Positions 44,760 through 53,878 of a stretch of 64,000 bases of DNA are shown here, piece after piece (position 1 is the first letter of the stretch; every line of letters starts with the position of its first letter). The DNA is from Candidatus Gastranaerophilales bacterium (lineage in GTDB: Bacteria; Cyanobacteriota; Vampirovibrionia; Gastranaerophilales; Gastranaerophilaceae). The DNA is taken from positions 175,924 to 239,923 of the forward strand of contig CALUSI010000002.1 in assembly GCA_944323395.1 (NCBI GenBank). Reading direction: 5' to 3'. Below the pieces are notes generated by a model, which was given only the letters and a program-made list of their open reading frames with translations, was not told where the DNA came from and searched no databases. Made by a program: the position numbers and the translations under genes.

Positions 44760-46414
44760 TGGATATAAAATTAATAGAATATTTAAAAAATTTCCTGTCA
44801 AAAAATGATATCGACGGATTAGTTGTTAACTCGACAAATGAATTTCTTGTTGAGTATAATTTATTAGAATTGAATTCAAGATATCATCTTACAGAATTTA
44901 CAGGTTCAACCGGCGATGTTTTATTTACACAAGATAAGATATATTTATTTGTCGATACAAGATATCATGAACAAGCAGACAATCAAGTTAATCACGAATA
45001 TATAGAGGTCGTAAAAATGCCTCTTTCACAGTCATTTTTAAATGCATTAACTGAAGTAGTTCCAGCATACTTCAAATTAGGTATTATTTCTACAAAAACA
45101 TCAAAAAAATTCTTTGATAATTTAACTAAAAAACTGCAACAAAAAAATTCAACAATAAAACTGTTAAACAATGATCCTGTAATGGAATATAAAAAAGACT
45201 CAATAAAAGAAACAAACTACAATATTTTCAAAATTGATACAGAAATTGCAGGTATAACTCCGGATGAGAAATATACAAAAATAAAAGAATATTTAGGTAG
45301 TAATTTTAATATTTTAGTAACCTCACTTGAAGATATTGCTTATCTAACAAATTTACGTTCATATGATTTTGAATACAGTGCAATATTCCCTGCAAAAGCA
45401 ATAATAAATGAAAATAAAACAATAATATATACAAACTGTTCTCTTCCTTATATTGGGGAATATTTTGAAATAAAAACTTTATCAGAATTTGAAACAACTC
45501 TAAAAAGTTTAGATAGATCCGAATTATTCATAGATGAAGAACAATTGACAATATATGACTATAAATTGATAAACCAATCAAATAAAATATTGCCAAGCTA
45601 TTTCAAATTATATAAAACAGTAAAAAATGATAATGAAATTGCCCATTTGAAGCACTGTTTTGAAAGGGCAGATAAAGCACTAAAAATAGTATATGATATG
45701 TTAAATTCAGAAACAATATATTCTGAATATGACTATTATGAAGCACTTATAAAATCAATGAAAGAAAATGGAGCATTATCATTAAGTTTTAAACCAATAG
45801 TAGCAGCTGGTTCAAACACTTCAATCATTCACTATTCAACACCTTCGAAAGAAAAGATGGTTAACGATGGCGACTTATTACTAATAGACTATGGCGGATA
45901 CTATGAAGGTGGTCTTGCGACAGATACAACAAGAACTTTTATAAAAGGTACGCCAAATTCTGAACAAAAAGCAGCTTATACTGCAGTTCTTAAAGCCTTT
46001 TTAAACGCTTGTTATAATAAATACAATAAAAAGTCCGCTTATTATAATATAGATAAAATAGCAAGAGAAACTATTGAAAAATCAATATCTGAAGATTTTG
46101 CATTTGCACACGGAACCGGGCATGGTGTAGGTATTGGAGTACATGAAATTCCTCCACGAGTTTCATCATCTGATGCTGCAAAAACAAAGATAATAGAAAA
46201 TACAGTATTTTCAATAGAACCTGGAGTTTATAAAGAAGGTTGGGGCGGTATAAGATTAGAAAATACAGTATATGCAAAATATGAAGAAGATAAAATCACA
46301 ATGAATTCTCTTTCACATTTTCCGTTTGAAATAAAACTTGTTGATTTTTCTTCAATGAACGATTATGAAAAATACTACTATATGAAATGGCAGGCAAATG
46401 CATGTCTTCTATAA
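44759..46414 (+). CDS. Xaa-Pro aminopeptidase (M24B)
   Basis: Releases N-terminal residues preceding proline; dinuclear metal enzyme. 551 aa, with two creatinase-like N-terminal domains (about 1-300; LFVDTRYHEQAD near 63) and a pita-bread catalytic domain. Metal ligands are visible: LLIDYGGYYEGGLATDTTRTF (two Asp, near 377-397), HGTGHGVGIGVHE near 456, FSIEPGVY near 484 and GGIRLENTVY near 495. The three-domain, 550-600 aa form resembles eukaryotic XPNPEP1 rather than the 440-aa E. coli PepP. Its end overlaps the SpoU gene. Confidence 0.93.
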   Translation: MDIKLIEYLKNFLSKNDIDGLVVNSTNEFLVEYNLLELNSRYHLTEFTGSTGDVLFTQDKIYLFVDTRYHEQADNQVNHEYIEVVKMPLSQSFLNALTEVVPAYFKLGIISTKTSKKFFDNLTKKLQQKNSTIKLLNNDPVMEYKKDSIKETNYNIFKIDTEIAGITPDEKYTKIKEYLGSNFNILVTSLEDIAYLTNLRSYDFEYSAIFPAKAIINENKTIIYTNCSLPYIGEYFEIKTLSEFETTLKSLDRSELFIDEEQLTIYDYKLINQSNKILPSYFKLYKTVKNDNEIAHLKHCFERADKALKIVYDMLNSETIYSEYDYYEALIKSMKENGALSLSFKPIVAAGSNTSIIHYSTPSKEKMVNDGDLLLIDYGGYYEGGLATDTTRTFIKGTPNSEQKAAYTAVLKAFLNACYNKYNKKSAYYNIDKIARETIEKSISEDFAFAHGTGHGVGIGVHEIPPRVSSSDAAKTKIIENTVFSIEPGVYKEGWGGIRLENTVYAKYEEDKITMNSLSHFPFEIKLVDFSSMNDYEKYYYMKWQANACLL

Positions 46415-47148
46415 ATGCCATTCCTAAAAATAAAATAAAAGAAATTGTAAAACTTCATCAAAAAAAATATAGAGATGAATTAGGTCTTTTTATAGTTGAA
46501 GGCATTAAAGCAGTTGAAGAATTGATAAAAAATAATATTGATATTAAAGAAATATATTCATTAAAAGCTTTTGAAACAGAAAAATATACTGTAAAAACTA
46601 TTGATGAATCAATAATGAAAAAAATTTCTACAACAAGTTCGACTTGTGAAATTCTTGCAGTTGCAAAGAAAAAAGAATACAAAATAAACGATTTTATAAA
46701 AAAAAATAAATTAATACTTTTAGATTCAATAAGTGATCCAGGCAATTTAGGAACAATAATAAGAAGTGCCTCTGCATTTGGAATAGATGGAATAATATTA
46801 TACAAAGATTGTGTTGATATGTATTCATCAAAGGTAATACGTTCAGCAGCAGGCAATTTTTTTAAAATACCAATCATAGCAATAAAAGATACAGAAGAAC
46901 TCAAAAGCAATTTTAAAAATTTCGACAAAATTGCAACAGCATTATATAAAAAAAATACAAATTCTATTGAAGAATGCAAAAATATAAAAAAATATATTAT
47001 TATGTTTGGTTCTGAAGCTAATGGCTTATCTAACGAACTTATAAAGCTTGCGAATAAAAATATAATACTAAAAATGAATAATAATGTAGAATCATTAAAC
47101 TTATCAGTTAGTGCATCTATTATAATGTATGAATTTTTTACTGAATAG
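46402..47148 (+). CDS. SpoU/TrmH-family RNA 2'-O-methyltransferase
   Basis: 248 aa with an N-terminal substrate-binding part (KKYRDELGLFIVEGIKAVEEL near 22-42) and a C-terminal SPOUT knot. The three motifs are visible: LLDSISDPGNLGTIIRSASAFG near 108 (quoted in part: DPGNLGTIIRSA), IMFGSEANGLSN near 207, and LNLSVSASIIMYEF at the end. It methylates ribose in rRNA or tRNA; the target cannot be told. The ATG at 46402 is inside the M24 gene (13-base overlap), with an alternative ATG at 46387. Co-transcribed with the parvulin and peptidase. Confidence 0.9.
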   Translation: MSSINAIPKNKIKEIVKLHQKKYRDELGLFIVEGIKAVEELIKNNIDIKEIYSLKAFETEKYTVKTIDESIMKKISTTSSTCEILAVAKKKEYKINDFIKKNKLILLDSISDPGNLGTIIRSASAFGIDGIILYKDCVDMYSSKVIRSAAGNFFKIPIIAIKDTEELKSNFKNFDKIATALYKKNTNSIEECKNIKKYIIMFGSEANGLSNELIKLANKNIILKMNNNVESLNLSVSASIIMYEFFTE

Positions 47149-47270
47149 AAATTCTGAAAATAGAACAAATATAAATTTCAATTTTAATTTTTGTAAATAA
47201 TGAGAAAAAAAGCTAAAGTTACGATGTTAAAATGTCGATAACCAAAAAGTTAGTTTTTGGAGAAGAAAAT

Positions 47271-47408
47271 ATGCTTAGCTGTGAATCATTAAAAACTCAA
47301 GATATCAACATTGAGATAAAAAAACTTATTGACGACATAGACAATATAAGTTCAAATATTGACTTATATAAAGTTATTGTTGATGAACAATTATTAGTTG
47401 CTTCGTGA
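47271..47408 (+). CDS. Small protein, 45 aa
   Basis: ATG eight bases after GGAG (47259-47262), stop TGA at 47406. The sequence is acidic and helical; it includes DDIDNISSNIDLYKVIV. The same SNID-[LI]-Y pattern recurs at the same place in the next small ORF, which argues that both are real and related. No homology recognised. It does not look like a toxin or an antitoxin by any motif I can name. Confidence 0.5.
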   Translation: MLSCESLKTQDINIEIKKLIDDIDNISSNIDLYKVIVDEQLLVAS

Positions 47409-47552
47409 TAATTAAAATTATTAATAATCAAAATATAAAAAGAAATTAATAATGTAAATTTTAATAGTTTATATAAAAACAAAAAGTGGAATTAAATATA
47501 AAAGATATTGCATAATAGTCGTGCATGCTTTTAATGTTTATTTCGAGGAAAT

Positions 47553-47696
47553 ATGGAAACAAAAATTACATTATTTGACGATAGTACAGTAAAAAGACTT
47601 AGAATACTATTAAGAAGTTTTGATAAGTTTAATAGTAATATAGATATTTATGAAGCTTGCATTATGAAAAAAATCAAAGCACTAAAAGATGAATAA
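47553..47696 (+). CDS. Small protein, 47 aa, related to the preceding one
   Basis: ATG at 47553 follows GAGGAA; stop TAA at 47694. A basic, helical peptide with LLRSFDKFNSNIDIYEACI, alignable to the 45-aa peptide 145 bases upstream (L-x4-D-x2-x-SNID-hydrophobic-Y). The stretch 47409-47552 between them is AT-rich with no further ORF or obvious signal. Function unknown. Confidence 0.5.
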   Translation: METKITLFDDSTVKRLRILLRSFDKFNSNIDIYEACIMKKIKALKDE

Positions 47697-47772
47697 TATT
47701 TTATAGAAAAACACTCTTTTATCATTTTTTTGCTATAGTTTATAAATGTATAGATATTAAGAAAGCAGAATT

Positions 47773-49542
47773 ATGTTAAAAGAATATTTTTTAGAAAAAG
47801 TTAACGCTTCAATTAGAGAGCTGGTTAAGAATAAAAGTCTTGGACAAATGGGACAAGATGATGAATTTTCTTTGCAATCAGAAGTTCCAAAAAATATTCA
47901 ATTTGGTGATTTTGCAGTTAATGTCTCATCACTTTCAAGGTATGCAAAACTTCCACCTGTAGAAATAGCAGAATTAATATCAGAAAATATAGAGAAAACA
48001 AATTTTGATATAAATGTAACAGCAGGTTTTATCAACTTTAAGCTACATAGCAATATGCTTAATGATATTCTTGCCGAAGTTTTGGAAAAGAAACTCGATT
48101 TTGCAAAAAATAATATCGGAAACAATTCAAAAGTAATATTAGAATATGTAAGTGCAAATCCTACAGGTCCGTTTCATATAGGGCACGGAAGATGGGCTGC
48201 AATGGGCAGTACACTTGCAAATGTAATGAAATACTCAGGATATGATGTATATCAGGAATTTTATATAAATGATGCAGGAAGTCAAATTCAAAAACTTGGA
48301 AAATCCTTATACATCAGAATTTTAAAAGAATTAAATATAAATATAGACTTTCCGACAGATGAAGAAGAAGCAAAAAATTTCTATACCGGTGAATATCTTA
48401 TACCTGTAGCTAAAGAATTTTTAAAAGAAGAAAAAGAAAAAGCAGAAGAAATTAAAAACAAATATAATGGTGAATTCGATACTGAATTATTAAAGTATAT
48501 TTGTAAATATGCAAGATTAAAAATGTTAAGTATGCAAAAAGCATTACTTGAAAATTTCCATACACATTTTGACAATTATTTCAGTGAATTAACACTGCAT
48601 GAATCAGGAAAAGTAGAAGAATGCATAAAGAAACTGAATGATTTAGGTGTGTTATATGAAAGAGACGGAGCACTATGGTTTGCTTCATCAAAATATGGTG
48701 ATGATCAAGACAGAGTAATAAAGAAATCAGATGGAGCATATACATACCTAACAGCTGATATAGCATATCATTACAACAAATTACAAAGAGGCTTTGATAC
48801 TCTTTTAAATATATGGGGAGCAGATCACCATGGTTATATTCCAAGAATGCGTGCTTCTATAGAGGTATTAGGATACAATCCGAACTCATTGGAAGTTCTT
48901 TTAGGTCAGCTTGTTAACTTAGTTATGAATGGTGAACAAGTAAGAATGGGTAAAAGAACTAAAATGATAACTCTCGATGAATTAATAGACGAAGTAGGCG
49001 TTGATGCAACAAGATACTGGATGATTATGAGAAGTATAGATACTACCCTTGATTTTGATGTAGAACTTGCAAAATCAAAAACAGATGAAAACCCTGTATT
49101 TTATGTTCAATATGCACACGCAAGAGCTTGTTCAATATTAAGACACGCTGTTCAGGAAAAATTCGATATAATTAACAAAACAAAAGAAAATGCAACGATT
49201 ACTGATTTAGAAAACAAAATCAATGAATTAAACTCAAAAGACTTTGAAATTTTATGGCAAAGTGGAGATGAAAAAGTAATTGAAACAACAAAAAAATTAA
49301 TTTTGAAACTGGAAGAATATAAAACAGTAGTACAAACAGCGGCAAGAAATAGAACACCATATCTTCTAACAAAATATTTACAAGAACTTGCAGCTAGCTT
49401 CCATCAGTTTTATTCATATACGAAAGTGCTTGTAGATGATGAAAAATTGATGATAGCAAGACTTTCGATTGTAAAAGCTGTAACAATAATTTTAAAATCC
49501 GCAATGAAGTTAATTGCAGTTGATGCTCCTGAAAAAATGTAA
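47773..49542 (+). CDS. argS: Arginyl-tRNA synthetase
   Basis: Charges tRNA-Arg. 589 aa, standard class I ArgS: N-terminal Add-1 domain (QFGDFAVNVSSLSRYAKLPPVEIA near 38-61), HIGH motif in SANPTGPFHIGHGRWAAMG near 122, the MSK-region variant VRMGKRTKMITLDELIDEVG near 392-411, and a DALR anticodon-binding domain ending in LVSPEKM-like VDAPEKM. Free-standing, 76 bases after the second small ORF. AAGAAAG before the ATG is a weak ribosome binding site. Confidence 0.96.
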   Translation: MLKEYFLEKVNASIRELVKNKSLGQMGQDDEFSLQSEVPKNIQFGDFAVNVSSLSRYAKLPPVEIAELISENIEKTNFDINVTAGFINFKLHSNMLNDILAEVLEKKLDFAKNNIGNNSKVILEYVSANPTGPFHIGHGRWAAMGSTLANVMKYSGYDVYQEFYINDAGSQIQKLGKSLYIRILKELNINIDFPTDEEEAKNFYTGEYLIPVAKEFLKEEKEKAEEIKNKYNGEFDTELLKYICKYARLKMLSMQKALLENFHTHFDNYFSELTLHESGKVEECIKKLNDLGVLYERDGALWFASSKYGDDQDRVIKKSDGAYTYLTADIAYHYNKLQRGFDTLLNIWGADHHGYIPRMRASIEVLGYNPNSLEVLLGQLVNLVMNGEQVRMGKRTKMITLDELIDEVGVDATRYWMIMRSIDTTLDFDVELAKSKTDENPVFYVQYAHARACSILRHAVQEKFDIINKTKENATITDLENKINELNSKDFEILWQSGDEKVIETTKKLILKLEEYKTVVQTAARNRTPYLLTKYLQELAASFHQFYSYTKVLVDDEKLMIARLSIVKAVTIILKSAMKLIAVDAPEKM

Positions 49543-49656
49543 AAAAATAACTTATAAACAGGAGCATAATATAACGCATTTGAATATTTGTTGTATAATA
49601 TAAGAAAAAAACGATATAGCTTAAAAGAGCCAGTAGATTAGCGGAGGAAGTCTTTT

Positions 49657-50520
49657 ATGACAGTAAAGGATTGGTTCGAACAACGAAAAGAAATGCAAAT
49701 AGCAAGAAGGAACCAGGATGCACAAATAGATGACAGCATAGGTAAACTTTGGGTCAAATGTTATAATTGTAATGCGCAATTACTAAGAAAAGAAGTAGAA
49801 GAGAACCTGGATGTTTGTCCAAAATGCGGTTATCACTTCAGAATAAATGCAAGAACACGTATAAATCAAATATTTGATGAAGGTACATTTGAAGAATTAT
49901 TCGGCAATATAACAACAGCAGATCCATTAGAATTTTCAGATACCGAAGCTTATAAAAAAAGAATTACACAGGCAAAAGCCAAAACAAATATGAATGAAGC
50001 TGTAATATCAGGTGTCGGAAAAATAGACGGGCATGAAGTTGCTGCAGCAGTTATGGATTTTGAATTTATGGGTGGCTCGATGGGAAGTGTAGTAGGTGAA
50101 AAAGTAACACTTGCCATGGAAGAAGCATTAAAAAGAAAAATCCCGATGATAGCAATAACAGCATCAGGCGGAGCCAGAATGCAAGAAAGTATACTAAGCT
50201 TAATGCAAATGGCTAAGACCAGTTGTGCAGTTGCAAGATTAAATGAAGCAGGTTTATTATATATTACAGTACTAACAGAACCTACTTTTGGCGGAGTTAC
50301 AGCAAGTTTTGCAACACTTGGTGATATTATTATAGCTGAGCAAGATGCAAGAATAGGTTTTGCAGGAAGACGTGTTATAGAACAAACAATAAGACAAAGT
50401 CTTCCGGCAGATTTCCAAACAGCTAATTACTTAATGAAATATGGTCAAATAGATATGATTTCATCAAGAGCAGATTTAAAATCAACATTAGCAAAATTAA
50501 TCAGCTTGCATACGAAGTAG
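49657..50520 (+). CDS. accD: Acetyl-CoA carboxylase carboxyltransferase, beta subunit
   Basis: With AccA transfers the carboxyl group from biotin to acetyl-CoA, the first step of fatty acid synthesis. 287 aa. The N-terminal zinc finger is CYNCNAQLLRKEVEENLDVCPKCG (quoted in part: CYNC near 36 and CPKCG near 55). The crotonase-like core has MGGSMGSVVGEKVTLAMEEA near 140, TASGGARMQESILSLMQMAKT (part: ASGGARMQES) and TFGGVTASFATLGD near 210. GGAGG precedes the ATG. First gene of an operon with accA, prmA, kdsB and a CDF gene. Confidence 0.97.
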   Translation: MTVKDWFEQRKEMQIARRNQDAQIDDSIGKLWVKCYNCNAQLLRKEVEENLDVCPKCGYHFRINARTRINQIFDEGTFEELFGNITTADPLEFSDTEAYKKRITQAKAKTNMNEAVISGVGKIDGHEVAAAVMDFEFMGGSMGSVVGEKVTLAMEEALKRKIPMIAITASGGARMQESILSLMQMAKTSCAVARLNEAGLLYITVLTEPTFGGVTASFATLGDIIIAEQDARIGFAGRRVIEQTIRQSLPADFQTANYLMKYGQIDMISSRADLKSTLAKLISLHTK

Positions 50521-50529
50521 GAGAAGGGT

Positions 50530-51480
50530 ATGGCTATATTAGAATTTGAGAAACCTTTATACGAAATAGAAGAAAAAATACAAGAACTAAAAAAAATAAG
50601 TGAGTCATCAGGTATGGATGTATCAGATCAAATAGAAACATTTGAAAAACAAGCTTTAGAATATAAAAAAGAGTTATATTCAAAGCTAACACCTGCACAA
50701 AGACTCCAAATAGCAAGACATGCCGATAGACCAACCTTCTTGGATTACATAAAATTAATGACAACAGATTTTATAGAATTACATGGAGATAGAGAAGGTA
50801 CTGATGATAGAGCAATAATAGGCGGTATTGCAAAAATAGACGGTCAAAGTGTTGTTATAATTGGAACACAAAAAGGTAAAACAACAAAAGAAAACCTTAT
50901 ATACAACTTTGGTATGCCACAACCGCAAGGATACAGAAAAGCATTAAGATTGTTCTATCACGCAAATAAATTTAATTTACCGATAGTAACATTAATTGAT
51001 ACTCCAGGGGCATATCCGGGAATGAAAGCGGAAGAAACAGCGCAAGGAACAGCTATCGCTGTAAACTTAAGAGAAATGGCAAAACTAAATGTTCCAATAA
51101 TTGCTGTTATCACTGGCGAAGGCTGTAGTGGTGGTGCTTTAGGTTTAGCAGTGGCAGATAAAGTATTAATGCTAGAACACTCTTATTATACAGTTATTTC
51201 ACCTGAAGGCTGTGCTTCAATATTATGGAGAGATGCGTCTAAGGCAGATGTAGCTGCCGAAGCTTTAAAAATCACAAGTGAAGATTTATTAAAACTTGAA
51301 ATAATTGATGGAATTGTTAAAGAGCCTTTAGGCGGTGCCCATAATGACTATGAAGCAATGGGCAAAGAATTAAAAAATGCAATTATAAAAGAAATCAATG
51401 AATTAAAGGGTATTGAACCCAAAACTTTGAGAGATGAAAGATACAATAAATTCAGAAGAATGGGTGTATTTTGTCAGTAG
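50530..51480 (+). CDS. accA: Acetyl-CoA carboxylase carboxyltransferase, alpha subunit
   Basis: Partner of AccD. 316 aa, family length. LEFEKPLYEIEEKI at the start, HADRPTFLDYIKL near 71, the core IGTQKGKTTKENLIYNFGMPQPQGYRKALR (part: QKGKTTKENL) near 118, LIDTPGAYPGMKAEE near 158, and GEGCSGGALGLAVAD near 197 with the oxyanion glycines. Nine bases after accD and overlapping prmA by 10. Confidence 0.97.
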   Translation: MAILEFEKPLYEIEEKIQELKKISESSGMDVSDQIETFEKQALEYKKELYSKLTPAQRLQIARHADRPTFLDYIKLMTTDFIELHGDREGTDDRAIIGGIAKIDGQSVVIIGTQKGKTTKENLIYNFGMPQPQGYRKALRLFYHANKFNLPIVTLIDTPGAYPGMKAEETAQGTAIAVNLREMAKLNVPIIAVITGEGCSGGALGLAVADKVLMLEHSYYTVISPEGCASILWRDASKADVAAEALKITSEDLLKLEIIDGIVKEPLGGAHNDYEAMGKELKNAIIKEINELKGIEPKTLRDERYNKFRRMGVFCQ

Positions 51481-52394
51481 TTAATAAAACATATTGGGAA
51501 GTATGTATTGATATAAATCCTATTTGTTCAGATATAGTTTGCGATATTGTTCAAACAGAATTTGACTGCGAAGGTATAGTAACAGCAGAAGAAAAGTATA
51601 AGAATTTAGAACTTATATCAACAACTGAAAATACATTAAAAGCATATATAGTTGCAGATATATTAGATTTTGATAACGTACAAGCTTTTTTCCACGCACA
51701 AAGACAAGATTTGATTGATAAACACATTTTCAATTGTGATATAGGAAGCTGGAATGTTTCAATAAAGAAACAAGAAATAATAGATTGGTCTAAAAAATGG
51801 AAAGAACATTGGAAGCCGTCTAAAATATCAGAAAGAATAGTAATCTGCCCAACTTGGGAAAAATATGAAGCAAAAGAAAATGAAATCATTGTAAATATAG
51901 ATCCCGGTAATGCTTTTGGAACAGGCACTCACGCAACAACACAATTATGTGTCAAAGCTTGTGAAAAATATATGGCAAAAAACTCTATAATTGCTGACAT
52001 AGGTTGCGGTTCAGGAATTCTGGCAATATGTGCAATGAAGCTTGGTGCAAAAGAAGCAGATGCTGTAGATACAGATGAAACAGCAGTTGAAACAGCTCAA
52101 ATAAATGCAAAAGTTAATCAAGAACTTTCTATAAAATTTAAGAATGCAACATCTGATATTTTAGATTCAGAAAAATATGACTTTGTATTTGCAAATATTC
52201 TACATAATGTACTGGCCGCAATTATGCCTGATTTAAAAAGAATCATGAAAAAGGGCGCAAAAATAGTTTTAAGTGGTATTCTTGAAGGAAAAGAAGATGT
52301 TGTATTAGAAGCAATCAAAAATAATAATTTAAAAATGATAGAAGAAATGAGACAAAAAGAATGGATTGCTTTCGTTGTTCAAAGGGAGGACTAA
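51471..52394 (+). CDS. prmA: Ribosomal protein L11 methyltransferase
   Basis: SAM-dependent methyltransferase that trimethylates ribosomal protein L11. 307 aa, with an N-terminal recognition domain (about 1-60; WEVCIDINP) and a Rossmann methyltransferase: WKEHWKPSKI near 121 (family WKxxxxPxxxG), DPGNAFGTGTHATTQLC near 145, IADIGCGSGILAICAMKLGA near 174, and FVFANILHNVLAAIMP near 237 (NI-x substrate motif). The TTG start at 51471 lies in the end of accA; no better ATG is available. Two bases before kdsB. Confidence 0.92.
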   Translation: MSVVNKTYWEVCIDINPICSDIVCDIVQTEFDCEGIVTAEEKYKNLELISTTENTLKAYIVADILDFDNVQAFFHAQRQDLIDKHIFNCDIGSWNVSIKKQEIIDWSKKWKEHWKPSKISERIVICPTWEKYEAKENEIIVNIDPGNAFGTGTHATTQLCVKACEKYMAKNSIIADIGCGSGILAICAMKLGAKEADAVDTDETAVETAQINAKVNQELSIKFKNATSDILDSEKYDFVFANILHNVLAAIMPDLKRIMKKGAKIVLSGILEGKEDVVLEAIKNNNLKMIEEMRQKEWIAFVVQRED

Positions 52395-52395
52395 T

Positions 52396-53124
52396 ATGTC
52401 AAAAACAGCAATAATAATACCTGCAAGATATGGTTCAAAAAGATTACAAGGTAAGCCTTTATTGAAGGTATGTGATAAACCGATAATACAATGGGTATGG
52501 GAGAAAGCAATTCAAGTAAAATCAGCAGATATTGTAATTATTGCTACTGATAATAAAGAAATATATGATTGTGCAAAATCATTTGGTGCAAATGTAGAAA
52601 TGACATCAGAACATCATAAATGCGGAAGTGACAGAATAGTCGAAGTAGCAGAAAAATATCCTGAACTTTCATACATAATAAATTTGCAAGGTGATGAACC
52701 TATGATAAATACATCTTGCGTTGAAGAAGTTATAAAACTGTTGAAAGAAGATAATAATGCAGATATATCTACTCTTGTTTCAGAGATCAAAAATGAAGAT
52801 GTAGATGATCCGAATATGGTTAAATGCGTAAAGGATATAAACGGATACGCAATGTATTTTTCACGCTCAAAAATTCCTTACGAAAGAAATATGGGAATAA
52901 CCAAATTTTATAAACATATAGGAATTTACGGCTATAAACGTGAAGCATTATTCAAAATGACAAAATTTCCACAACCTGAAATAGAACAAGCAGAAAGTCT
53001 TGAACAATTAAGAGCCTTATATAACGGTATGAAAATAAAAACTTCAGTTGTTGAATACAATGCAATAGGTATAGATACAATAGAAGACTTCAATGCATTT
53101 AAAAAATTAGTTGAAAGCAAATAA
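52396..53124 (+). CDS. kdsB: 3-deoxy-manno-octulosonate (Kdo) cytidylyltransferase
   Basis: Activates Kdo as CMP-Kdo for the LPS inner core. 242 aa from the ATG at 52396, which has a GGGAGG ribosome binding site; an upstream in-frame start inside prmA is rejected. IIPARYGSKRLQGKPL (residues 7-22) is the CTP-binding loop, followed by IIATDNKEI, NLQGDEPMI near 99 with the metal-binding Asp, YFSRSKIPYERN and KHIGIYGYKREAL. Its presence shows a Kdo-containing outer membrane, in line with the lpt genes. Confidence 0.95.
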   Translation: MSKTAIIIPARYGSKRLQGKPLLKVCDKPIIQWVWEKAIQVKSADIVIIATDNKEIYDCAKSFGANVEMTSEHHKCGSDRIVEVAEKYPELSYIINLQGDEPMINTSCVEEVIKLLKEDNNADISTLVSEIKNEDVDDPNMVKCVKDINGYAMYFSRSKIPYERNMGITKFYKHIGIYGYKREALFKMTKFPQPEIEQAESLEQLRALYNGMKIKTSVVEYNAIGIDTIEDFNAFKKLVESK

Positions 53125-53125
53125 A

Positions 53126-53800
53126 ATGCACGAAAAAAGACTTGAATACCTTATAAGATTAAGAAAAGAAAAAAACATTCTAATTATAGTATTATTAACT
53201 ATTTTTGCAATGATAGGCGAAATTGTTTTTGGTTATTTAACTCAATCAATGTCATTATTAGCAGAAGGTTATCACATGGGAATGCACGTTGTAACCCTTG
53301 GGCTTACATACATTGTTTATGTTATATCAAGAAAGCTAAAAGATTCCCCATTATTTGAGAACGGTACAGATAAAATAGGAGTTTTAGCCGGATACACAAG
53401 TGCATTAATGTTAACTTTTGCAGGTATTCATATATTTATTGAATCTGCAGAAAGATTCTTTTTTCCTGAACAGATTAAATTTACAGAAGCAATCTATGCC
53501 GCAATTTTTGCACTAATAATTAATTTTATTTGTGTTGCAATTATGGAAGGTAAATTCCAACGACATAAACATAAAAAGTACAAAAATAAAGATTATAATT
53601 ATCTTGCAGCATACCTACATATACTTTCAGATGTTTTAATTTCAATTCTAACAATTTTCGCACTTTTCTTTGGAAAAATGTTTAATTGCATATACTTAGA
53701 TGCACTAACAGGAATAATTGGCGCAATTTTGATTATAATTTGGGCTTTCAAACTGATAAAAAATACAGTAAAAATTCTTATTGATATGAAAACTACTTAA
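53126..53800 (+). CDS. CDF cation efflux protein, DmeF-like (1)
   Basis: 224-aa cation diffusion facilitator with six membrane helices, exporting divalent metal in exchange for protons. LLAEGYHMGMHVVTL near 43 has HxxxH in place of the HxxxD of zinc CDFs, and LAAYLHILSDVL near 155 has the second site HxxxD. HMGxH and NGTDKIGVLAGYTSA resemble the DmeF (Co/Ni) branch, as I remember it. The loop before helix V is short and basic (QRHKHKKYKNK). It has no cytoplasmic C-terminal metal domain. Starts two bases after kdsB, so likely read with the accD operon. About half-identical to the CDF at 54338. Confidence 0.85.
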   Translation: MHEKRLEYLIRLRKEKNILIIVLLTIFAMIGEIVFGYLTQSMSLLAEGYHMGMHVVTLGLTYIVYVISRKLKDSPLFENGTDKIGVLAGYTSALMLTFAGIHIFIESAERFFFPEQIKFTEAIYAAIFALIINFICVAIMEGKFQRHKHKKYKNKDYNYLAAYLHILSDVLISILTIFALFFGKMFNCIYLDALTGIIGAILIIIWAFKLIKNTVKILIDMKTT

Positions 53801-53813
53801 CATTTCTTATTTT

Positions 53814-53878
53814 TTGTTGACAAGGAAACAAAACAGAGTCATAATAATATTGTTGACAAGGAAACAATATTATTATGA
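53814..53878 (+). promoter_or_regulatory. marR promoter and double operator
   Basis: Two identical copies of TTGTTGACAAGGAAACAA lie at 53814-53831 and 53850-53867, 36 bases apart, each with TTGTT/AACAA half-sites. TTGACA (53817-53822), a 17-base spacer and CATAAT (53840-53845) form a promoter whose -35 box lies in copy 1; the predicted start near 53852 lies in copy 2. Copy 2 is the centre of a perfect inverted repeat with 16-bp arms (53839-53854 and 53863-53878, 8-base spacer) that includes the marR ATG at 53875. Autorepression by the MarR product is the natural reading. Confidence 0.75.

Noticed and set aside
46458..47168. Minus-strand 236-codon ORF
   Set aside because: Antisense shadow of the SpoU methyltransferase, whose motifs are clear; the antisense product is low-complexity and hydrophobic.
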